Shown here: one piece after another, positions 1 through 5,973 of the stretch
How positions within the stretch are numbered: the first letter of the stretch is position 1
How the letters are laid out: every line of letters starts with the position of its first letter
From: Porphyromonadaceae bacterium
Lineage (GTDB): Bacteria; Bacteroidota; Bacteroidia; Bacteroidales; CAMTPD01
Assembly (NCBI GenBank): GCA_003447595.1
Contig: DLYT01000097.1
Location: forward strand, 2,572 to 9,708
DNA: 7,137 nt
Direction: 5' to 3'
Notes under the pieces: generated by a model
Database searches by the model: none
Seen by the model: the letters and a program-made list of their open reading frames with translations, nothing else
Told to the model about the DNA's origin: nothing
Position numbers and translations under genes: made by a program

Positions 1-740
1 TTCATAAAGTGGATCGTTTTCAAGTCTTTTGGAGACATGATATATTGGTTGTCGATCTCAAGCTCGTTGTCGCTATCTTTCTCACGCACTACATAACCGC
101 GACGACAAATTTGGTTACAAGCACCACGATTGGCCGAAGAGTTTTGTTGGTGCAAGCTGATATAACATTTGCCTGATACCGCCATACAAAGAGCTCCGTG
201 ACAGAACATCTCGATGCGAATCAAGTTGCCGCTAGGACCTACAATGTTTTGATTGATAATTTCATCATAAATTGCTTTCACCTGGTTAAGGTTCAACTCG
301 CGAGCCAATACCACCACGTCTGCAAACGAAGCGTAGAACTTCAATGCTTCAACGTTTGTAATATTCAACTGCGTAGAAAGGTGTACCTCTACTCCAATCG
401 TGCGAGCATACATCATTGGTGCTACGTCTGCCGCGATAATTGCAGTAACGTCTGCTTCTTTAGCCGCATCAATGATTTGTTTCATCAAGTTGATATCTTC
501 TCCGTAAATAATGGTATTTACAGTAAGATAGCTCTTAAGTCCTTTTTCCTTACAGATCTCTACAATCTTGTGCATGTCTTCTACGGTAAACGCATTTGCC
601 GAGCGTGCACGCATATTTAATCCTTCAATTCCGAAGTAAATAGAGTCTGCTCCTCCTTGAATAGCTGCCGCAAGTGATTCCCAAGAACCCACCGGCGCCA
701 TTATTTCATAATCTTGAATATTTCTATTTCTTTCTTCCAC
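1..740 (-). CDS. Peptidase U32 family protein, partial (C-terminus beyond left edge)
   Basis: The 246 complete codons in the window have no stop and run off the left edge. The N-terminus has the U32 TIM-barrel opening (EIMAPVGSWESL, residues 12-23, then GGADSIYFG). Residues 177-195 fit the U32 signature ExFxxG[SA]LCxxxxGxCxxS. Known family members are poorly supported as proteases. E. coli UbiU, RlhA and TrhP are Fe-S proteins that take part in ubiquinone, 23S rRNA or tRNA hydroxylation. Cys185, Cys192 and Cys208 are spaced much like three of the four UbiU cluster cysteines, and the fourth would fall near the missing edge. An RNA-hydroxylase-type role is therefore more likely than proteolysis, but the subfamily cannot be set without the C-terminus. 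The start is uncertain. I chose GTG at 740 because it lies just after a -7 motif and keeps the conserved DYEIMAP stretch. ATG at 701 would begin inside that motif. Divergent from the dus gene. Confidence 0.88.
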   Translation of the reverse strand, partial: MEERNRNIQDYEIMAPVGSWESLAAAIQGGADSIYFGIEGLNMRARSANAFTVEDMHKIVEICKEKGLKSYLTVNTIIYGEDINLMKQIIDAAKEADVTAIIAADVAPMMYARTIGVEVHLSTQLNITNVEALKFYASFADVVVLARELNLNQVKAIYDEIINQNIVGPSGNLIRIEMFCHGALCMAVSGKCYISLHQQNSSANRGACNQICRRGYVVREKDSDNELEIDNQYIMSPKDLKTIHFM

Positions 741-761
741 GTTTTCAGATAGTTTTACATG

Positions 762-769
762 CAAAAATA
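762..769 (-). promoter_or_regulatory. Candidate -7 element for the U32 gene
   Basis: Read on the minus strand this is TATTTTTG, an exact fit to the Bacteroides -7 consensus TAnnTTTG. It would start transcription roughly 15 bases before the GTG at 740, which supports that start. I see no TTTG -33 element at the usual 19-21 base distance; the nearest TTTG (785 to 782, minus strand) is too close. Confidence 0.45.
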
Positions 770-801
770 CTAAATAAAGACCAAATCTGGACTAAATACA
801 C

Positions 802-809
802 TAAATTTG
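802..809 (+). promoter_or_regulatory. Candidate -7 element for the dus gene
   Basis: TAAATTTG fits the Bacteroides TAnnTTTG -7 consensus exactly. It predicts a start site near 815 and a leader of about 17 bases. No clear -33 TTTG is present. The element lies 32 bases from the opposite-facing element at 762-769, so the two promoters are back to back. Confidence 0.5.
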
Positions 810-818
810 CAGAGAATT

Positions 819-824
819 AAGAGG
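819..824 (+). promoter_or_regulatory. Shine-Dalgarno-like site of the dus gene
   Basis: AAGAGG ends 7 bases before the ATG at 832. This is unusual here, because the other genes in the window lack a recognisable purine-rich site. It supports the chosen start; an in-frame TAA at 802-804 rules out a start farther upstream. Confidence 0.5.
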
Positions 825-831
825 TTTTGTA

Positions 832-1818
832 ATGCAAATAGGCAATATTGACTTAGGAAAATACCCCATCCTTTTAGCACCGATGGAAGATGTTACCGAC
901 ATCTCTTTCCGTCTGATGTGCAAGCAGTTTGGGGCAGACATGGTATATACAGAGTTCGTTTCGAGCGATGCACTCATTCGCAGCGTAAACAAAACAGAAC
1001 AGAAACTAAAGGTTAGTGACGACGAACGCCCGGTAGTGATCCAGATTTACGGACGCGAAGTAGAGGCAATGGTAGAAGCTGCAAAGATTTGTGAGCAAGC
1101 CCGTCCGGATGTCTTGGATATCAACTTTGGCTGTCCTGTAAAACGAGTTGCGGGCAAAGGTGCAGGTGCAGGCATGTTGCGCAATACTCCATTGATGACC
1201 GAAATCACCCGCGAGGTAGTAAAAGCTGTGAATATTCCGGTTACGGTAAAAACACGCTTAGGCTGGGACAACGATTCTAAAATTATTGTAGATCTGGCTG
1301 AAGAGTTGCAAGATACAGGTATTGCTGCTTTGGCTATACATGGTCGTACGCGCAGCCAAATGTATACTGGCGAAGCTGATTGGACTCTGATTGGTGAGGT
1401 AAAGAACAATCCGCGTATGCACATCCCGATTATTGGAAACGGAGACGTTACGACACCGGAAGGCTGTAAAGAGAAATTTGATAAATATGGAGTGGATGCC
1501 GTGATGATTGGCCGTGGTAGCATTGGTCGTCCATGGATCTTCAGAGAAATTTCTCATTACTTGAAAACCGGCGAACAACTTCCTGCCGAATCTTTCCAAT
1601 GGTACTTGGATGTGATTAAAAAGCAAGTAATGCAAAGTGTGGAGCGACTTGACGAGCACCGTGGCATATTGCACATCAGACGTCACTTAGCAGCTACACC
1701 TTTGTTCAAAGGTATTCCTGATTTCAAATCTACACGTATCGATATGTTGCGAGCAGGTTCTGTTGAAGAACTGTTTGCCATTCTGGATGCGATACCCGAA
1801 CGATTTAATCTTCTATAA
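832..1818 (+). CDS. dusB: tRNA-dihydrouridine synthase, DusB/NifR3 type
   Basis: A 328-residue protein, the usual length for this family. It is a cytoplasmic FMN-dependent enzyme that reduces uridine to dihydrouridine in the tRNA D-loop using NADPH. The FMN-binding TIM barrel begins with APMEDVTD (residues 16-23). The family motif DINFGCPVKRV (96-106) holds the catalytic cysteine Cys101. Other conserved sites are Lys140 in VKTRLGW, His170-Gly-Arg-Thr, Asn203-Gly-Asp in IIGNGDV, and the phosphate-binding MIGRGSIGRPW (225-235). The C-terminal part (about 245-328) fits the helical tRNA-binding domain, including HIRRHLAATPLFKG. The ATG at 832 has a promoter motif and an AAGAGG site in front. The gene is monocistronic, divergent from the U32 gene and ended by the hairpin at 1825-1877. 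All key residues are present. The symbol is by family; Bacteroidetes Dus proteins are not all assigned to exact tRNA positions. Confidence 0.95.
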   Translation: MQIGNIDLGKYPILLAPMEDVTDISFRLMCKQFGADMVYTEFVSSDALIRSVNKTEQKLKVSDDERPVVIQIYGREVEAMVEAAKICEQARPDVLDINFGCPVKRVAGKGAGAGMLRNTPLMTEITREVVKAVNIPVTVKTRLGWDNDSKIIVDLAEELQDTGIAALAIHGRTRSQMYTGEADWTLIGEVKNNPRMHIPIIGNGDVTTPEGCKEKFDKYGVDAVMIGRGSIGRPWIFREISHYLKTGEQLPAESFQWYLDVIKKQVMQSVERLDEHRGILHIRRHLAATPLFKGIPDFKSTRIDMLRAGSVEELFAILDAIPERFNLL

Positions 1819-1824
1819 ATAACT

Positions 1825-1877
1825 ACGGGATCAGTACTGAGGTAGTCTTGTTCAGTGTTGATCCCGTTTTCTTTTTT
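1825..1877 (+). terminator. Rho-independent terminator after dus, between convergent genes
   Basis: The arms 1825-1840 and 1852-1867 pair over 16 bases, with two G-U pairs and an outer ACGGGATCA/TGATCCCGT block of nine perfect pairs. The loop is 11 bases. A T-rich tract follows (1867-1877, interrupted by one C), so it is a canonical terminator for the plus strand. It also sits just past the TAG of the minus-strand gene ending at 1880. There the run following the hairpin is only moderately T-rich, so use in that direction is plausible but weaker. Confidence 0.85.
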
Positions 1878-1879
1878 AT

Positions 1880-2884
1880 CTAAAGCCAACCGGCTTCTTT
1901 ATACCATTTGATGCAAGCCTCGAGTCCGCGACGAAGCGGATATTCCGGCTCAAATCCCAACTCCTTTCGAAGCGGTTCGATATCGCACTTCCAGTTGCGC
2001 TGTTTCAATATCTTATATTTATCGAGATTCAAAGTCGGTACATTTCCTGTTAATTTCCCTACTTGCTCCGAAGCAAAGCAAGCCACCTTTCCTACCCAAA
2101 GCGGCAGACGCAACTTGATCGAATGCTTCTTCCCGAGCAGTTCTTTTAGCATCGCACTGTATTCGGCATCGGTATATACATCCCCATCTGCTACGAAATA
2201 AGCTTTATTGCACAGTGGACTTTCGAGAGCCAAATAGGCAGCCTTTACCAAGTCGGTTACATAGATAAACGTAATTTGCTGCGGACGAAAACCGAGACCT
2301 ACCTCTATCCCCGACTTCACAGCCTTCACATTCATGAAGTAATCCTTCTCGCCCGGCCCGTATACTCCCGTAGGGCGCAAAATCATGTATGGAAAATCCG
2401 ATAGAGACTTTAAATACTCCTCGGCTTTTAGTTTACTTTGCCCGTAAGCTGTATTCGGATTGGGTATATCGCTTCGTTGAAATGGTGTGTAATTCGTTTC
2501 GTCGCCCAGGCCAAACGAGCTAAGGCTACTCATCAATACAAACTTTTTCGGAGTGCTTCCACTTGCACGCAACGCATCGATCAAATTACGGGTATACTGA
2601 TAATTGACACGATCAAAATCGGCCACATGCAACGACTTGGTAAGTCCGGCATTATGAATCACATAATCAAACGCTCCATATTGTGCATTAAACTCCTTCA
2701 ATTGATCAGTCAGTGCGTTTATATCGGCATATTTCAAATCAATAAAATGAATCCTGTTATCCTGCAAGTTAGATGTATTGCTGCGAGCTCTTACTCCGGC
2801 CCACACATCATAGCCACGGTTCAAGGCTTCTTGTACTAAGAATCCTCCGATGAAACCACTAGCCCCTGTTATTAAAATTCGCAT
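1880..2884 (-). CDS. NAD(P)-dependent epimerase/dehydratase (extended SDR family)
   Basis: A complete 334-residue protein of the extended short-chain dehydrogenase/reductase fold. The N-terminal Rossmann motif is TGASGFIGG (glycines 7, 10, 13). Other SDR marks are HNAG at 77-80, the serine-rich strand VLMSSLSS (116-123) that carries the catalytic serine, and the Tyr147-x-x-x-Lys151 pair in TAYGQSKLKAEE. LRPTGVYGPGE (169-179) is the typical extended-SDR substrate-side motif. Relatives act as sugar-nucleotide epimerases or dehydratases, 3-beta-hydroxysteroid-like dehydrogenases or dihydroflavonol-like reductases. The sequence alone does not give the substrate, and no sugar-pathway gene lies nearby. 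The ATG at 2884 is the first in-frame start; another ATG seven bases upstream is out of frame. It converges on dus and diverges from rnr, so it is probably transcribed alone. Confidence 0.9.
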   Translation of the reverse strand: MRILITGASGFIGGFLVQEALNRGYDVWAGVRARSNTSNLQDNRIHFIDLKYADINALTDQLKEFNAQYGAFDYVIHNAGLTKSLHVADFDRVNYQYTRNLIDALRASGSTPKKFVLMSSLSSFGLGDETNYTPFQRSDIPNPNTAYGQSKLKAEEYLKSLSDFPYMILRPTGVYGPGEKDYFMNVKAVKSGIEVGLGFRPQQITFIYVTDLVKAAYLALESPLCNKAYFVADGDVYTDAEYSAMLKELLGKKHSIKLRLPLWVGKVACFASEQVGKLTGNVPTLNLDKYKILKQRNWKCDIEPLRKELGFEPEYPLRRGLEACIKWYKEAGWL

Positions 2885-2903
2885 GATGCATGTTATTTTT
2901 TTG

Positions 2904-2911
2904 CAAATATA
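2904..2911 (-). promoter_or_regulatory. Candidate -7 element for the epimerase gene
   Basis: Read on the minus strand this is TATATTTG, an exact TAnnTTTG match. It would put the start site near 2897 and give a leader of only about a dozen bases before the ATG at 2884. No -33 TTTG is seen at the expected spacing. Confidence 0.5.
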
Positions 2912-2955
2912 AGGGCATAACCTGTTCTTAAATGTTTTACAATTGAATTTATTCG

Positions 2956-2963
2956 TTACTTTG
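2956..2963 (+). promoter_or_regulatory. Possible -7 element for rnr
   Basis: TTACTTTG differs from TAnnTTTG at one position and is the best match upstream of rnr. The implied leader is about 30 bases. No convincing -33 element is visible. It is divergent from the epimerase promoter at 2904-2911, with about 45 bases between them. Confidence 0.35.
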
Positions 2964-3001
2964 TAGTATATTATTAAAAATGCCTAAATGCTTTGATTGC
3001 T

Positions 3002-5146
3002 ATGGCCAAAAAGAAAAAAGATATAAAAGCAACACGCGTAAAAAAGAAAGAGTTGATCAAAATGATCATCGACTTGTTTGCAGCTTCTCCCAAAGAAGTA
3101 TTAAACTACAAACAGGTAGGACGTGCGGTAGGAGCTTCTACCGATGCTTTAAAGTTACTAGTTATTGATGCACTTTATGATCTTGCTGCAGACGATTTCT
3201 TAATCGAAGTAGAACAAGGAAAGTATAAATTAAATGGAATCGGTACTACATCGGTAGGAAAATTCGAACGCAGAAGCAATGGTAAGAACTCGTTCATTCC
3301 TGAAGATGGAAGCAGCCCGATATTGGTTGTAGACCGCAATGCCGGTCACGCACTTACGGGCGACAAAGTTCGAGTACAATTACTTGCCAAACGTAAAAAT
3401 AAAGAACTGGAAGCCGAGGTACTAGAAGTATTAGAGCGAGCTGATAATCGTTTCGTCGGAACTCTTGATGTAACGAAAGGCTATGCGTTTCTAATGACAG
3501 AAAGCCGCCTGCTTTCGAACGATATTTTTATTCCGAAAGAAAAATTGAAAGGTGGTAAAAACGGCGAAAAAGCAGTAGTACGTATTACCTCTTGGCCTGA
3601 TAAAGCGAAGAATCCGATTGGTGAAGTTCTAGACGTATTGGGTAAACAAGGAGATAACAACACCGAGATGCACGCCATCTTGGCCGAGTTTGGTTTGCCA
3701 TACAAATATCCTGAAAACGTAGAGCGTACTGCCGATCAAATTCCGGATGTAATCAGTGCCGAAGAAATTGCCAAACGTGAAGACTTCCGCGGCATTACAA
3801 CCTTTACCATCGATCCTAAAGATGCAAAAGACTTCGACGATGCCTTGTCGATTCGTCAGTTACCTTCGGGTTTGTGGGAAATTGGTGTACACATTGCCGA
3901 CGTAACACATTACGTACAACCGGAGGATGTCATCGATCGTGAAGCCGAATCGAGAGCAACATCTGTTTACTTGGTAGACCGTACCATCCCGATGCTACCG
4001 GAACGATTGAGTAACGGTATTTGTTCGCTTCGTCCGAATGAAGAGAAACTTTGTTTTTCTGCTATTTTCGAGATGAACGACGAAGGTGAAGTAAAAACGT
4101 CCCGCGTGGCTCGTACCGTAATCGAATCGGATCGCCGCTTTACTTACGAAGAGGCACAGGAAATTATCGAAACAGGAGAAGGCGAATATAAAGAAGAGAT
4201 CTTGAAACTAGACTCTCTTGCAAAGATATTGAGAAACAACCGCTTCAAACACGGCGCAATCAATTTTGACCGCCACGAAGTTCGTTTCGAAATCGACGAG
4301 AAAGGAAAGCCGCTAAGCGTATACTTCAAGTATTCGAAAGATGCGAACAAACTGATCGAAGAGTTTATGTTGCTTGCCAACCGTACGGTGGCTGAGATTA
4401 TCGGTAAACCAACCAACAACAAAAAACCGAAAACGTTTGTATATCGTATCCACGACCTTCCGGATCCGGAAAAGATGGAAAACTTTGCAGCATTCATTCG
4501 CCGATTTGGTTACCGCTTGCAAACAGAGGGTAAGAAAGTAGATATCTCAAAAGGTATCAACACATTGCTGGATGAAGTACAAGGTAAGCGTGAGGAAAAC
4601 TTGATCGAAACAGTTGCTATTCGTGCAATGGCCAAAGCGGTATACTCTACCGAAAACATTGGTCACTACGGATTGGCATTCGAATACTATACACACTTTA
4701 CATCTCCGATTCGTCGTTATCCCGACATGATGGTGCACCGTTTGCTCGAACGCTATTTGAGCGGTGGTCGCAGTGTTGCCGAGAAAAAATATGAAGACTT
4801 GTGTAAGCACTGTTCTAGTATGGAACAAATTGCAGCAAGTGCCGAAAGAGCTTCTATCAAATACAAACAAGTAGAGTTCTTGTCGGATAAGATCGGACAA
4901 ATATTCGACGGAGTTATCTCGGGGGTTACCGAATGGGGATTGTATGTCGAACTCAATGAAAACAAATGTGAGGGAATGGTTCCTATTCGTGATCTTGACG
5001 ACGACTATTATGAGTTTGACGAGAAAAACTATTGTCTCATCGGGCGTAGACGCAAACGTCGTTATCGCCTAGGAGATCCTTTAACTATCCGAGTTGTACA
5101 AGCAAACCTAGAACGCAAGCAACTCGATTTTGCAATTGAAGAATAA
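3002..5146 (+). CDS. rnr: Ribonuclease R (3'-5' exoribonuclease)
   Basis: A 714-residue cytoplasmic exoribonuclease of the RNase II/R family. It degrades structured RNA from the 3' end and acts in rRNA quality control, mRNA decay and cold adaptation. Order of parts: a lysine-rich start (MAKKKKDIKATRVKKKE), a winged-helix RNase R N-terminal domain (about 15-78), OB-fold cold-shock domains (about 80-215), the RNB catalytic domain (about 260-585) and a C-terminal S1 domain (about 631-711). The catalytic motif IDPKDAKDFDDA supplies Asp271, Asp277, Asp279 and Asp280, aligned with E. coli RNase R Asp272/278/280/281. The RNB motif HFTSPIRRYPD is at 565-575. The long basic C-terminal tail of the E. 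coli enzyme is missing. I chose ATG 3002. An in-frame TTG at 2993 would add three residues but has no ribosome-site support. No clear Shine-Dalgarno sequence. The PAP2 gene follows after 10 bases. Confidence 0.96.
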   Translation: MAKKKKDIKATRVKKKELIKMIIDLFAASPKEVLNYKQVGRAVGASTDALKLLVIDALYDLAADDFLIEVEQGKYKLNGIGTTSVGKFERRSNGKNSFIPEDGSSPILVVDRNAGHALTGDKVRVQLLAKRKNKELEAEVLEVLERADNRFVGTLDVTKGYAFLMTESRLLSNDIFIPKEKLKGGKNGEKAVVRITSWPDKAKNPIGEVLDVLGKQGDNNTEMHAILAEFGLPYKYPENVERTADQIPDVISAEEIAKREDFRGITTFTIDPKDAKDFDDALSIRQLPSGLWEIGVHIADVTHYVQPEDVIDREAESRATSVYLVDRTIPMLPERLSNGICSLRPNEEKLCFSAIFEMNDEGEVKTSRVARTVIESDRRFTYEEAQEIIETGEGEYKEEILKLDSLAKILRNNRFKHGAINFDRHEVRFEIDEKGKPLSVYFKYSKDANKLIEEFMLLANRTVAEIIGKPTNNKKPKTFVYRIHDLPDPEKMENFAAFIRRFGYRLQTEGKKVDISKGINTLLDEVQGKREENLIETVAIRAMAKAVYSTENIGHYGLAFEYYTHFTSPIRRYPDMMVHRLLERYLSGGRSVAEKKYEDLCKHCSSMEQIAASAERASIKYKQVEFLSDKIGQIFDGVISGVTEWGLYVELNENKCEGMVPIRDLDDDYYEFDEKNYCLIGRRRKRRYRLGDPLTIRVVQANLERKQLDFAIEE

Positions 5147-5156
5147 CAAATTCTGA

Positions 5157-5822
5157 ATGAGAAATAAACTAACCATTCTTATACTGATCGTTTTGGGTGT
5201 ATGCATGCATGCACCCAAAGCATCGGCTGAAAGTTTCGACTATCGAATGCTTAAGAGTATCAACGGAATCGATAGTCGCTTTGTGACCAATTACAGCAAA
5301 GTGTTTTCAAACTCATTTGCCTATGTGAGCTGTGGTGTTCCGGCCGGACTTATTGTATACGGACTTATTCAAGACGATAAAAAAGCATTACAAAACGGAC
5401 TTTGGATGACCGGAGCTCTTGTTGCCAACGGTGTTGTTACCTTAGGGCTTAAATACAGCGTAGATCGTAAACGTCCTTTCGAAGCACATCCCGATGGCAT
5501 CACGTTGCGCGGAAAACGAGAAGACTCTCCTTCTTTTCCTTCCGGGCATACGTCTTTTGCCTTTACTACGGCAACAGCACTTACTCTTGCGTATCCCAAA
5601 TGGTATATCATTGCTCCATCCTATCTTTGGGCCGCCTCAGTAGGTTTCTCCCGCATGCAACTGGGCGTACACTATCCTTCTGATGTACTTTGCGGAGCTT
5701 TGATCGGAGCAGGTAGTGCATGGTTAGGATATGAAGTGAATAAATGGTGGATAAAAAAACATGAAGCCAAAAAGAGTAAAGCTTCAAAAGATATTCTTCA
5801 AGCCTATAACTTTAGTTATTGA
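5157..5822 (+). CDS. Exported/membrane PAP2-family phosphatase
   Basis: A 221-residue type 2 phosphatidic acid phosphatase. All three catalytic motifs are intact: KxxxxxxRP at 99-107, PSGH at 128-131 (His131), and SRxxxxxHxxxD at 165-176 (His172 nucleophile, Asp176). The first 24 residues look like a signal peptide with cleavage after ASA (22-24). Hydrophobic stretches follow near 55-72, 81-98, 132-146, 150-164 and 177-190, so the active site probably faces the periplasm. Family members remove phosphate from lipids: undecaprenyl pyrophosphate, phosphatidylglycerol phosphate, or lipid A (LpxE/LpxF types, known in Bacteroides and Porphyromonas). The substrate cannot be picked from motifs. The C-terminus is lysine-rich (200-211). 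The start is 10 bases after the rnr stop, so the two genes probably form an operon. There is no Shine-Dalgarno site. The transcription unit ends at the hairpin at 5842-5884. Confidence 0.92.
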   Translation: MRNKLTILILIVLGVCMHAPKASAESFDYRMLKSINGIDSRFVTNYSKVFSNSFAYVSCGVPAGLIVYGLIQDDKKALQNGLWMTGALVANGVVTLGLKYSVDRKRPFEAHPDGITLRGKREDSPSFPSGHTSFAFTTATALTLAYPKWYIIAPSYLWAASVGFSRMQLGVHYPSDVLCGALIGAGSAWLGYEVNKWWIKKHEAKKSKASKDILQAYNFSY

Positions 5823-5830
5823 GGCTTTTA
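5800..5830 (+). terminator. Possible extra hairpin over the PAP2 stop codon
   Basis: AAGCCT (5800-5805) pairs with AGGCTT (5822-5827). An inner A-TAAC/GTTA-T stem closes a TTTA loop, a two-base bulge lies on the right side, and a short T run follows. The stop codon TGA at 5820-5822 lies in the right side. It is weaker than the next hairpin and may only stabilise the 3' end or back up termination. Confidence 0.35.
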
Positions 5831-5841
5831 CCTAATTGTAT

Positions 5842-5884
5842 AAAACTGTAGTAGATAAATTTGAATCTGCTACAGTTTTTTTTT
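5842..5884 (+). terminator. Rho-independent terminator of the rnr-PAP2 unit
   Basis: AAAACTGTAG (5842-5851) pairs with CTACAGTTTT (5870-5879). The stem continues inward to 15 pairs, including one G-U, around an 8-base loop. A run of nine T (5876-5884) overlaps and follows the right arm. No gene lies between this and the next start at 5974. Confidence 0.88.
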
Positions 5885-5916
5885 ATCAAAACTGGTTCTT
5901 TCTGAATTCTTCATAT

Positions 5917-5924
5917 TATATTTA
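5917..5924 (+). promoter_or_regulatory. Weak -7 candidate for the macroglobulin-like gene
   Basis: TATATTTA differs from TAnnTTTG only at the last base and lies 49 bases before the ATG at 5974. It predicts a start site near 5930, within the GTCGT-AA-ACGAC palindrome (5930-5941). No clear -33 element is present. Confidence 0.3.
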
Positions 5925-5929
5925 GACCT

Positions 5930-5941
5930 GTCGTAAACGAC
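5930..5941 (+). repeat. Small perfect inverted repeat near predicted transcription start
   Basis: GTCGT and ACGAC are separated by AA, giving a 12-base perfect palindrome just after the weak -7 candidate. A site here could be an operator or a small leader hairpin. It is short enough to occur by chance. Confidence 0.3.
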
Positions 5942-5973
5942 AATACCAGAAACACAACACAAGACCAGTTAAC

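Noticed and set aside
198..620. A 140-codon open frame on the plus strand.
   Set aside because: It lies wholly antisense to the U32 gene, whose protein matches a known family over the same span. The translation has no recognisable domain.
2988..2996. A minimal upstream ORF (ATG CTT TGA) five bases before the rnr ATG.
   Set aside because: Such short frames arise by chance; nothing else suggests leader-peptide control.
3002..3060. A-rich runs at the start of rnr that could be slippage sites.
   Set aside because: They encode the usual lysine-rich N-terminus of RNase R, and no alternative frame yields a sensible product.
2980..3168. An ATG-initiated 62-codon frame overlapping the start of rnr, with a CxxC-like beginning.
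   Set aside because: It is in a shifted frame over the well-supported RNase R N-terminus, with no ribosome site and no family resemblance.
5198..5213. Repeated TGCA units (TGCATGCATGCA) in the PAP2 signal-peptide region.
   Set aside because: Only a short coincidental repeat inside coding sequence; too small for a recognised repeat element.
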